From assembly GCA_050084515.1 (NCBI GenBank), contig CM114273.1:36704001-36768000 (forward strand): DNA of 64,000 nucleotides, given 5' to 3'. Within the stretch, counting starts at the first letter, position 1. Each line of letters starts with the position of its first letter. Origin of the DNA: Blasia pusilla. Taxonomy: Eukaryota > Marchantiophyta > Marchantiopsida > Blasiales. This document shows positions 21,297 to 31,899 of the stretch, piece by piece. The translations under genes and the position numbers were made by a program. The notes under the pieces were generated by a model. It was not told where the DNA came from and searched no databases. It worked only from the letters and a program-made list of their open reading frames with translations.

Positions 21297-24200
21297 TCAA
21301 ACTATATCCATAGTTTGATGGGTTGTAGCCATTGTTCGAGCAAGTGATGCTTCCTTATCAAGTTGGGCTTGTGGGCCCAACTTTGTCTTTCTAGTCTTTG
21401 CTTTAGGGAAGGACAGTAGGTTCATGAATGAATCTTGTGGATTTTGTGTAGCATTTATAGGTGTTGTCATTGATCCTGTTGATCTTCTTCTACATCTTGA
21501 CCAACATTCAATATTCGATGGAACTCGTCTAATAGAATTGTTGTTGAAGAATACATCCTCATAAGTGGTAAATGGATTTCTTGGATGGGATGAGTGTCGC
21601 GCCCCTACTCTGCTTGAACGTCAATCTTTAGTGTTGCAGAAGCGTGCGTTCAGTAGGTCACGAACTCATCGCCAATCTGCACCCAAACACGCACTCTCGT
21701 TAGTCGGGTTTGGCCAACCGGCATTCCAACCCACCGAGTCCTCAACTCGGCGTCTCATCAAGCTCAACCTTCCTTAGTTCCTAGCTTCCAAAACATGGCA
21801 AGTCCTTCAAGACTTGGAACAGACTTCCTGGATAGTCCAAGGATCTGAAACGGCACTTGCGCGCCTAGCGATCCCAACTGTTCAACGGTCCTCGTGTGAG
21901 TTCTGAACCGAGACCCAAGTAATTGAGTCGCGGGGTGGAATCCAGAGGGATGTCTAAAATCGCCTCAATGGACTTGGTGCAGGTCTTCCAACCCAACCCC
22001 CAAACTCGCGTTCCGTTCCACGCCCTTGAGCCGCCCCGCGGCGCCCAAAGTGGGGTTTGGGTTCCAAGCACTCTCGGAGACCTTCCTCCTTACTAGTACT
22101 TCTGGGGTTCTCCAATAACCCCTTCCCTTTGGGAAAAGAGGGTCGGGCCCTTCATTGTGGCCCTCAACCCGACTCCACTTACATTCGTTTTCGGGTTGTA
22201 TCTCGGCCGCTGTTTATGCGTTTGCAGCAATCTTTAGTGCGTTTGAACCGTCTCTCCATAAGCTTTCCAACTCACCCTTATTCTTTCCAAACGCATCTTG
22301 GCGCTAAAAGTTATGGCCATAAATACAGTCGGAAACTCTCAAACGCAAGTGGCGTTCCAAATCCGGATCTTTCCTTTGGCAACCCACTTCCTAAACTCGA
22401 CTCCTTTCAAGTCTCATTCCGCGTTTGGTCCAGGTTTCTCAGTCGCGACCATACCATCTGAAACGCGACTTCTCGCTCGCGTCTCGTCTCTTGTCTCCTC
22501 TTTGAGACAACTCCAACGCGCAAACCATCTTAGCGTGAGCTCGCTACTGTTCCGATGTTCCGCTTGGCACTTGTTTGGTCATGAGGGTCGCGACAGTGAG
22601 AGTCCATTTTTATCCGCTATTCTTGTTGTCTCAATCTTCCCCCCTATCTCCCTAAGGGCTCTTGTCGCTAAAGTGAAGAGTCTTGCGTTGCTCGGACATG
22701 ATCGTGGTATACCCGCAACCAAGTTGTCGAATTCATCTACAATGTTCCCAGCTGCACCCTCTAAAGGGCCTGGAAGTAAGCCATAGGATTGTGGAATGGT
22801 TTCTGACATCATACACCGAAGATTTAAAACTACCAGCTGATGAAGAACCAACTTTTGAAATTGAATTTCTATCAAAAATCCTACTAGTCACATAATCCAA
22901 AAATGTACATAATAAAACGTAGTTTTTTTACCTACCTTCATCCTCATTCCAATTATTAGTGATAGTTTCGTCAGCATCATTTTCCTCTTGGTCATTATAT
23001 TGTTGTCTTATGAGCTTTAGATGAGCAATCCCGCCATGTCTTGTACCTAACCTTGTTCCCAGAATCTTCACCAAATCTGCTTCATTGTAATTTTCCTTCA
23101 TCAAGGCAACTATCTGCATAATGGTGCATAATGTAAGAAGCAAGCAAGAAGTTATCATCTTAGACTCTATAAAGATACAACATTTGTGGAAGCTTATTTT
23201 AAAAATCTGCAATAATATTTCAATAAATGAAAGAGCTCCTTACAATATGCTTGCACATATTTCCCTTCAGGGACCACGGGCATTCACAATGCCCCAACTC
23301 CGTATCATAGTTGTAGACTTCATATCATATGTTCTCCAAAGTCTGGCTCGGAACTCTCGCCACACTCACTTCCCCTCAGCACGCATGATTTCCACATCAC
23401 CTTCAAAATTTGATTTTCCTTTCAAGACAACATTATTTATATATTTCTCATGCGTCGTATTCATCATAAATCCCCTTTGTTTCAACAACTGAATGTGGAA
23501 ATACCATGCCTCTATGTAATTGATAAGTTTCCAAACTAGATAGTTCCCTCTTCTATGAGATAAAGTTTTGTTGTCATCGTTAAGGATAGCCTTCATGCTT
23601 CCATGATAGTTTTCAATCGCTGCATTTGTCTCCTGGTTTGCATGAGGATAGTCCCTTGCTACTTTTACCCATTTTTCTGAAGTCATTGCATGAAGGATGA
23701 AAGATTAGTTCCAATCCCAATACAAAATTTTGAGCATGCATTTAGCATACAATTAAAAAAAAACCAACACTCACAAATTTTTGGCTCCTAATATGTCTCT
23801 ATATATTTGACGAACTCACTCTCTTCTCTAAAGTCTTCATAAAAATTTTTGGTTTGTATATGGAATGGTTTCTATTTATGCAGTGTAATACTCTGACATA
23901 CAAAATGCCAAAATCTCTTATTCCATCTGCATTATAGTTCACAAAGCTCCCTCCAAACTAGTATGTGAGAGAGTTAATATCTCACCTGATTGCATTTTGT
24001 TCAGCCATTGCATCGTCCACGATTATGGCGTTTGGCTCCCAATTCAGTTTAATGCCTCTACACTTATCAAAAATAGCTTTCAACCATCTTCCCAAGTATA
24101 CCTCTTTTGCATTGGATGTGAGAATCCAAGTAACAGGTATTCCACAGTGATGATCCTTGGACACGAGCAAGGTATAGAGTGGAAACTTCAAAAGATCAAT

Positions 24201-25409
24201 CAATATATGTTGAAAGCATGATTGCAAAAATTCAATGCAAAATTATTGAAAATCTACCATTTTTATAGATTCTAAACATTTAGCTTAAATGATAGGAAAT
24301 GAAGTGGGTTTTACCCTGTTATGATCAGTTCCAAATGTGCAATCCATGCTCAAAGCGTCAGCATGTCCATACTTTACTAGTGCTTCAAGTTGCCACTGGG
24401 TTTGCAATCCCAAGATGAATGGATGATTTGCATCCATGTAAGGCTGATATATGAAGAACTTCTTAGGATAATACGCTGCAAACAAACTCAGATTTCATTG
24501 TCATTTATTGAAAATTGAAATGTCTCCTTATCCAATTTCTTTTTTATGTTTCTTATATCATACATGTGCATGAAGTCATTTCGGTTCAAACTCTCCTCAA
24601 AGTTAGGATTTGTCAATGAAAGTTGCTTCAATATCTTGGAATGCTCTGCTTGGATCTTGTGGGGCTTTATCCCCAAGCAAAGCCTTCCTGCTACATAGCT
24701 CTTTAGACCATTTGAAATCCTAGGAGCAAACATCTTTCTTGTACCTAAGGAGTCCTGGTCATCCTATCCATGGCATGGCTTGTTGGATTTATCCACATGA
24801 GCCCTATTTTTATAAGTGATTTTTTCCACATATGAAGGAGTGGTGATTACTATGACCGAAAAATGACATTGGCACCCACGTTTACAACTATCACCCCGAT
24901 TTATAGTCTGTCCGCGAGGCCTACTACGTCTTCCACTTTTGGGGATTGCAGACCTATGAAAAAAGCCACCAAAAATGACGTTATAGGACACTGGAAATTT
25001 TTCTTGAACATATACGTTGTTGGTTTTAAAGGAAAGCCTCAACATTGCATAATTTAATATTAATCTCCATGCTCAAACATATCAACATTTAAACGCTTGG
25101 CAGCTAAGAGAGCATGCACTTGTGTACCATTTCATGTTGCAGATGGCATAAGTCATTTGGGCCATATGGACAACAGTCCCTTGTGTATGTCGAACCATGT
25201 CCATCCACCACCCCCGATGAGCCCTTATACAATCTGGATGTTCCTTTCAAAAAATTAGTGAGGTTTCTTCCATCTCCAACACCCTGGCCATAAAAAAAAT
25301 CATTTATCCTCTCCAAAGGAATGTATGCCACAAGATCATCATCCAGTTGAAGGTCTTTGGCTGCGATATTTCCAAACGGAATATCTACTTGAATCACAAC
25401 CTTCTTCAT
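21297..25409 (-). pseudogene. MULE transposase with SWIM zinc finger, split by a solo LTR
   Basis: Reading from 25409 leftwards, a leader segment is followed by a Cys/His cluster (CKRGCQCHFSV, later RAHVDKSNKPCHG), then FAPRISNGLKSYVAGRL. The transposase core follows: FILGLQTQWQLEALVKYG, SMDCTFGTD with the first catalytic Asp, YTLLVSKDHHCGIPVTW and AIIVDDAMAEQNAIR with the second. Near 23690-23250 are the helical HANQETNAAIENYHGSMK part and a SWIM finger (CECPWSLKGNMCKH). The order is that of plant Mutator-like transposases of the SWIM type. At least two or three introns interrupt it. Faults: an in-frame TAG at 24764-24766 and a 1,001-bp LTR at 21595-22595 inside the last coding segment. The frame would run on beyond the LTR to a stop at 21297. 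It could be a transposon gene or a once-domesticated relative. Confidence 0.75.
21595..22595. mobile_element. Solo LTR, 1,001 bp, inserted in the MULE gene
   Basis: It starts TGTCGCG and ends CGCGACA, a 7-bp terminal inverted repeat with the TG...CA of retrotransposon LTRs. Flanks are ATGAG (21590-21594) and GTGAG (22596-22600), a 5-bp duplication with one change. It is GC-richer than its surroundings and carries no coding domain. No second LTR or internal region is present, so it probably arose by LTR-LTR recombination. Length and dinucleotides suit Ty3/gypsy or copia; I cannot decide which. Confidence 0.8.
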
Positions 25410-25794
25410 GAAGAGTATTCATTACGTAAGAGATGTAGCATGTAAGGGCTCTATCCCGATATCCATGGCAAGAATCAATTTCTATCCAGCGAAGGGGCAA
25501 TGTAGTTGATGTTATTTCGTGTATGAGATGGAGAAGGACACATGTGTAATAAAAGTCAGAGGTGCTTTACAATGTGTAAAACATGAAAACATTTGCAACA
25601 AGCAGAATATACTATACAAAGTCAATCTTTATGTATATAGCATGATGAAAGATAGGGAATGGGTTTAAAGTGTGCATGCAATGATCTCAGACATAGGATT
25701 AATAATTGGTTCACTTTGTAGTAATTTGTGCTACAAACTTTCACCATTCCATGTGCAAGAAATGGTGTTCTAAGGCAATGGAGTGGCTCTCCTA

Positions 25795-25965
25795 TAAATG
25801 GAATTGTTTCCCAGGTGTCTAAATGGTTTCCTTGGATGACTGAATGATTTCCTTTAATATCTAAATGGTTTCCCTGAGTGTCTAAATGGTTTCCGCAAAG
25901 TCTCAAATGGTTTCCACCATCTGTCATATGGTTCCCTGTGGAATTGAAAATGGTTTCCAAGGGCG
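25795..25965. repeat. Degenerate tandem array of AAATGGTTTCC units
   Basis: About eight units of 20-30 bp end in TGGTTTCC or a close variant, for example GTCTAAATGGTTTCC repeated near 25815, 25860 and 25885. The same GAATGGTTTCC word recurs singly at 18850, 19394, 20830, 22794, 23873 and 29386, all within the MULE-rich stretch. Confidence 0.7.
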
Positions 25966-26689
25966 GAAGAATGATCACAACTTTTTCTTGAGTAAATCTT
26001 GTAACTCATAAGCTGCTGAAGCATGCAACAACGTTTCACCAAACACAAAGCATACATGATAACAATAAAGGGAATTTCCAACGGCTTCAATTCAGATTTC
26101 CATACTCTTTGCATAAGGAGGTGGTATGCAAAGTAGTAGCATGTCCTAATACGGCATTACATAATCTATAACAAGCCCGCTAGTATTGGCCCAACCACTG
26201 TTGCACCTCTTGAAAAACCAGCGAAAAGGTCTGATACATAGTATTCTAGTAGACAAGAAAAAAGCCTAATGAAAAATGCTCCGATGAGGAACGATGTTAC
26301 AAGAACAAAAACTACTACAAAGATATCCAAATGTCTAAAAATAGTACATCTATCTAGAAGAAAGGCTATGAAAAACGGCTAACATCAAGCACAATGACTT
26401 CAGGATCCAAGTTTGGATAGTCTCCATCTACGCAATCTGCTATGCATGTGCAAACAAAACAGTAAAAAAAGCAAGAAGAAAATCACCACCATCCACTACA
26501 TATCTGAATAAAAGTAAGAATATACATTTCAAGCTAGCACATAGAGACTATTTACACTAGAAGGGAAATAGTTCATAAATGAATCAATCTCTAAACTAAT
26601 TCATACCTTTTTTTTCTTTTTCCCCAAGCCTGATTTGGATCGGCCATATTTGTTCTTCCATTTGGCTTGCCTAGTTGGGGGAGTTGCCA

Positions 26690-28904
26690 TCATTTATTGA
26701 AGTACTTCGGACTTCGACTTTCCTAGGTCCCTACACTCCTCCACTATAGGAGTCAAACGTGTTTGGGTGGACTTTCCCTTGCACACCATTGTCTCCAAAA
26801 GCTCACTATCTTCCATATGTGTCTCATTCAATATCTGAGTCACATCCAATTGAGTGCCACTCGGCAATCCACTCTCACTATCAATTGCCTCAAAGACCTG
26901 GCTTGCCGTTGGTGACAACCAATCTTCATTCACCTCATTCAAATCCCTAAGGATTTATGTATCAGAGATGAGGTCCACCATCGAATCTTCTTCACTAATG
27001 TCTATACTGCCTTCCCCAACACCCTTTGATGGTCCACTCACCCTTCTTGCAACTGCCAACAATGCCTTGCCTAGATTCTTCTTCAAGGCTCTCAACTCTC
27101 GAGAGGAAGGCTTTCTTTTCAGAAGAGGTTCATCATCTTCAACATCCTGGCACGGAAGGGAACCTACTTTAGGATCCTCAATGTTACCATGAATGGGAGT
27201 GACAAACTCATCAATGGTACTATTGTCCAAGTGTTTGTTATCCCCAACATCCTCACAACATGTGTTAAGCTCTTTGGTTGCCCCATTAAGATCCTCTCTC
27301 ATTGTCCCAAGTGAAACCACTTCCACACAACCATTCTCTCTTGCAAGTGGAATGGCCGCAATCTCTTCCTCTCATGTAGAGGGAAGGACTTCCACACAAA
27401 TATCATCTCTTGATAGTCGAATTGCAACACTCTTATCCTCTCTCACTGTGGAATGGTGTCCCAAAAATCATCAACTCCTCCAACTGGAATGGCATCCACA
27501 TTCACTTCCTCTCCTGTTGATGGAATAACCTCCACACTATCAACTTGTCCCACAGGTGGCACTGCCTCCACGTTCTCTTCCTCTCCTGTGGAGGGGATGG
27601 TTTCCACACTATCTGCTGCTCTTACTTGTGGATGGGACTCCATATTCTCTTGTACTCTTGCTGGTGGAAGGATTTCCACACTTTCGGCTTCTCTCACACA
27701 TGGAATGGGCTCCACATTCTCATCCTCTGCTACTGGTGGAATAGTTCCCACACAATCTGCTGATCGCATGGGTGGAATGGTTTCTTCACCCAACTCTTGT
27801 ATTTCAGGTGGAGTGGCTTCTGAAAACAGTATTTTGCCACTCATCTCCAATTGAGCATTCTCCATCTCTAAGTCTTTTGTGAACTTCCGAGTCCTCCTTT
27901 TCATGAAAGAAGAGTTGCCCTTGTCTTGAGGACTAGCATCCGCCTCACAACTGAGTTCCTCTTTCCCTTGGCTCTAGACGCTTTAGTCATTGATCTAGTG
28001 CAACTTCTTGACCTCTCCACATGGGGCTCATCAGAATGAGCCTCCCCCACTCCCTCCACCACCTCCAAATCTGAGTCCATCTCTTGGACTTCTACTCTAG
28101 GGCACCTTCGGGGGAGGGGGGGCAAGGTTTGAAAATCACTACTAATAGAACTAGGAGACTTATGTGAGTCATTGTCATTCACTTCTTTATCCTCGCTTCC
28201 CTCCATCTGAATCTTTCCTTGCTTGACCAGGTTTCTCTATGGTCGTTTCTTTGACTAGGGACATATGTGGAAGCTCTCTCCTCACACATCTCTCTAGCCT
28301 TTTCTGCATTCCTTTGCTCCAACCAATCCTCATACCGTTGCTTTGCCCTAAACTCTCAATACTTGGCTTGATCACGCTCAAGCCACCCCATTAAATTTTG
28401 TTTTTTGCGAGCAATCCATGCCATAGTCTGTTGCACTTGAGACTTTCTGTCTCTGCTGCATGGTTTGGAGGAACTTCATGGATCTGGACACTTTCCTCTT
28501 TCTATACTACTCCCCATAGTATTTTTACCAACTCCAAGTGTAAGAAATAAGCCTTGCCCCTCCCAATCAAGTCCATGGAACCCAAGACACTTGCTCTATC
28601 AATGGCGAGCAAGCATCCACAAACAACAACATCCATCATGGTGTTGATGTTCTCACAATCTAGTATCCTCACAATATATTGAGAATACTTCGTCCTATCA
28701 AGAATATCATCCCATTCACGAATTCCAAAACACTTCTCCATATCACATTCCATCAAAGCTAACAATGTTGGCTTCTTCCCCAATTGCGGGATATGGGCAT
28801 CCCGTTGCATTGATAGCCACCTCTTTGAGTGAAACTGTCGCAGCCTATACAACTTTTCTCTCCTTATCTTCTCCTCTCGTCTATTAGCATCTTCTGATTT
28901 TTGC

Positions 28905-28972
<68 letters not shown>

Positions 28973-29224
28973 GGCATCTGTAACTTCTCTATTTGGGCCC
29001 TTGACATGGTCTAATGCACGCCTACCTAAACTCTCTAGTGGAACTAGATAACACTCAGCAAGATGAGGGTGGTTCTTAACCAAGTGATGGTTGCACTTGG
29101 TTTTGTTTCTGGCTCTTAGGATGCAATTACACATCCATTTTTCTCCATCATCAATATATTGCCAATATGTGTTTTCCCCCATAGCAACACCCATTACAAC
29201 TTTCTTCTGACTAGAAGCAGCCAT
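26690..29224 (-). CDS. Uncharacterised charged, repeat-rich gene beside the MULE transposase
   Basis: The first frame (29224-28502, 240 residues) opens MAASSQKKVVMGVAMGENTY and has a small Cys/His group, WMCNCILRARNKTKCNHHL, resembling a BED-like or zinc-ribbon finger. Next comes an Arg-Glu run encoded by the TC microsatellite and a helical region ending near LELVKILWGVV. Further left, frames continue the same style: WLERDQ and EQRNAEKA helices to 28190, then acidic Ser-rich text. At 27904-27443 lies a degenerate 20-22-residue repeat built on VE(x)IPP and GEEENVEAVPP, about seven copies. I recognise no known protein. Introns probably separate the parts, so the limits are approximate. Same orientation and position upstream of the transposase suggest it is an accessory gene of the same element. 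Confidence 0.45.
28910..28969. repeat. (TC)n microsatellite, about 30 units, in frame in a coding region
   Basis: An uninterrupted TC run of about 60 bp that reads as alternating Arg-Glu on the minus strand inside the 240-residue frame. Its length is a whole number of codons in this copy. Confidence 0.95.
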
Positions 29225-30980
29225 GACAACTATTCACTTGGATGTAGAACTCCTCACACTCGTCAAGAATTGATACAAAAGAAGAAGCAAAAAAGCAGAC
29301 ATAAGATCCCAATGAAATGATCAATTGCATCATTAGAAGTCTAAAAAATTGATTTCAATGTGGCATGCGAGATCATTCCACTCATGGAATGGTTTCTCCA
29401 AAGTTCCAAAATGAGATTGTATGGAAACCATTCGACTTGGGAAATGGATGCTTATGCCATATTGTAAGTCTAAGTATGGGAACCATCCCACACATCATTA
29501 CAAAAATAATTCCCATTCCCACTGAACTCCATAACCAAAAAATGATTCAAATGAAACTTTTATGAAAAGGATATTTTCTACAAATATTCTTTTCTCATGT
29601 GGATGCAAGGGTGTAATTCTGGTCCTCTTTGGCAACCATCCTATACAAATGAGGTCTTTCGTTCATAACAAAGTCCATGGGGAACAGCATACCTAAACCC
29701 TAGAAGCTTCTCCAGTGTGTGGAGTGGCCCCTCACCGGATTAATTAGGGTCACTTTCGGAAAAAATTAATTCCCGATGGTTTTTATTGAGGTTTTTTCTT
29801 AAAATTATGGTCCAATGCTAGCCGGCTGTGATCATCACTATCACAATGGGAAATATGATTTCGTGGCGTGGACAATAAAAATCATCACCGAACGTTCATC
29901 GTTGAATTTTCACGATGACGATTCGGAAATCGTCCGTTCCTAACCCAAATTTATTCGCCTTCCATGACGGCTGAGCCCACGGATGGAGCCTTTAGTGTGA
30001 ATGGGCGAAGGCACGATCTGCGCCTCCGACTTGAAGAATGACTTGTGAAGGGAGAGATTAAAGACGAAAAGCAGAGTTGGGCAGCTCAGCAGGAAAAGTG
30101 AACTGGACGCGGACAGGCACGAGATAAGAAGAGGTAGAGGTGACAGGCCTGAGATCTTCCTGTCAGTGTCGGGTGGTGGTCGGTTCGATGAAACTAGCTC
30201 CTGGATTTTCGCACGCAACGTTAAGTTAATTTGCTAAAATTTGATGGCTGACGAGCCTTCGTCGACTAGGATCTTCTTTGTTGCTTCGCTCGTTTGTGTT
30301 TATGAGTTCTCTGTCATATTTTTTCCCCTGGTTTCCAGTCTCTTTCTCACCTGTGTGATCTTTTTCTCTCCCGCCGTTTGCTTTCTGATTTCTTTCTTCT
30401 GGTTGTGGTTCCTGGTGACACTTTTCCTCGTTTGGAGTTTGAACGATTACCAACTTTGGCTCGAATCTATGATTTCATGATATGTGCAGCGGGGTAGTGT
30501 CGCCCTTCTTGCAGCCGTGTTTTCTTTTTGCGCCTTCGATGTGGATATGATACGGGCTTAGCCGTCTTGATCTTCATATTTTCTCAGGCCTCATACATAA
30601 CTATGTTTTTCAATCGTCCGCAAGACTGAACTCTGATTTCCTGTTTCGTCGGCTCGATTGCGCGTTATGGACCGTTCATAATCCGACTTCAGTTGTGTCG
30701 AGGGGTGCTTTGGGATGTCGGAGCATCGCTGGGGTCTGTGGAAAGCTAGAACCAGCTTCTACATATTTCTCGTTCGTCGTGTAATGGGCAGTTTTTCTTC
30801 CTCCTATTAGTGATGTCGGTTCAATCTACACCGGGAATCGTCTACCTTGGGCAGATTATATGGTTCATCCATTAATTTGCTTAAAGAATCCATTCGTGTA
30901 AACGTTTCGTATCCAGACTGCCTCTTCGCGTCACCGACGGTAATAAACCCGACTATTGAAGAGACCAAAATGGCCTCTGA
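29225..30980. other. Gene-free stretch between the MULE region and the LINE fragment
   Basis: GAATGGTTTCT-type words continue to about 29490. Beyond 29700 the character changes and no gene is secure. A plus-strand frame at 30241-30480 is hydrophobic and a minus-strand one lies at 29940-30218, but neither has recognisable motifs. I see no transposon terminus here, although one end of the MULE would be expected near 29.5-30 kb. Confidence 0.4.
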
Positions 30981-30986
30981 CTTCTG

Positions 30987-31640
30987 GTGGCATCGCACCA
31001 AGGTCGAAGCACCCATTACTCTCTCTCTCTCTCTCTCTCTCCCTTGAACCATAAGAAAAGCAGGATGGGAACACAACTAAACTCTTGCGCCTTGTGTGAC
31101 GATGGGGATGAAACCTCTAGTCATTACTTGGTCTCCTGCGCAAAATTCACAACTCACAGAGCAAGAGCTCATGCTGATATTGCTAAGCTTGTAGCACCAG
31201 AATTGTTCAACACATTCAGTAGGCTTGATTCATTGCCCAAAGCTGCTGCACTGGGAAGTAATGTCTATTGGAGATCCCAATCAGGTAAAGTAGAAGGTGT
31301 GGTGAAGAGTTTCTTGGTTGACACTTGGAAGCTCCGCACAAACACGTTGTTTGGTCAGCACTCACACTATATGAGAGTGTCTCCCTCCTCTCATATGGTA
31401 CCTTCTTCACTTGCTTCTCTCTCTACACCCATCCCATCCCAGTCTCAAGCACCGTCCAACCAGGGCGCGGGGTCTATGGTCGCAAGGCTACGACAGGCAC
31501 TACTTAATGAGTACAGTCTCTCTCTCTCTCCCCGCCCCGACAGTTACTACTTACTGAGTACAGTCTCTCCGCCACGACTTGCACTACTCAATGAGTACGG
31601 CCCGTCCACCTTTTCTCTGATTGATACTGAAACAATCCCG
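30987..31640 (+). pseudogene. 3' end of a LINE-type retrotransposon ORF2
   Basis: The frame from 30987 contains CALCDDGDETSSHYLVSC, a C-x2-C-x8-H-x4-C array as found at the C-terminus of non-LTR retrotransposon ORF2 proteins, followed by helical text ending near VKSFLVDTWKLR (about 31340). No reverse transcriptase or endonuclease lies upstream, so this is a 5'-truncated copy. The upstream boundary coincides with a CT run at 31020-31042. Downstream the frame becomes low-complexity Ser/Pro text that is probably not coding. Confidence 0.5.
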
Positions 31641-31899
31641 TCCTCAGACCGCAGATTCGAGGCCTCTTTTCTTCTTCTGGGCAGTAATTGCTTTAGGAGG
31701 AGGCTGTCAAACTGTGATAGTTGCATCTACCTTAGGTGGTTACTTCATTTCTATTGTGTTCTCTAAAGTGTGCTTGCCTTGTCCGTTGAATTGTGAGAGA
31801 AAAGGATTTATGGTTATCGCTGTACTCCGCTCTCATGGAAAGCTTTTTGCTTTTGGCAGCGTGGAATGTGCCATTTTCGGTGAATGAGCTGGCTATTCC

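Noticed and set aside
22057-22786. Overlapping plus-strand frames of 134 and 162 residues
   Set aside because: They lie mostly within the solo LTR and have no domain.
25795-25965. CRISPR-like array of short repeats
   Set aside because: Units are degenerate, irregularly spaced and in a plant-type nuclear genome without cas genes.
27453-27854. 133-residue plus-strand frame with Ser/Thr repeats
   Set aside because: It is the antisense shadow of the minus-strand VExIPP repeat, which has the more protein-like composition.
18500-29900. Terminal inverted repeats delimiting a single giant MULE
   Set aside because: I compared 17.6-18.9 kb with 29.6-30.0 kb in inverse orientation and found no convincing match, so I do not call the element ends.
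30241-30480. Hydrophobic 79-residue frame that could be a membrane protein
   Set aside because: Pyrimidine-rich DNA yields such Phe/Leu/Ser-rich text by chance; there is no supporting context.
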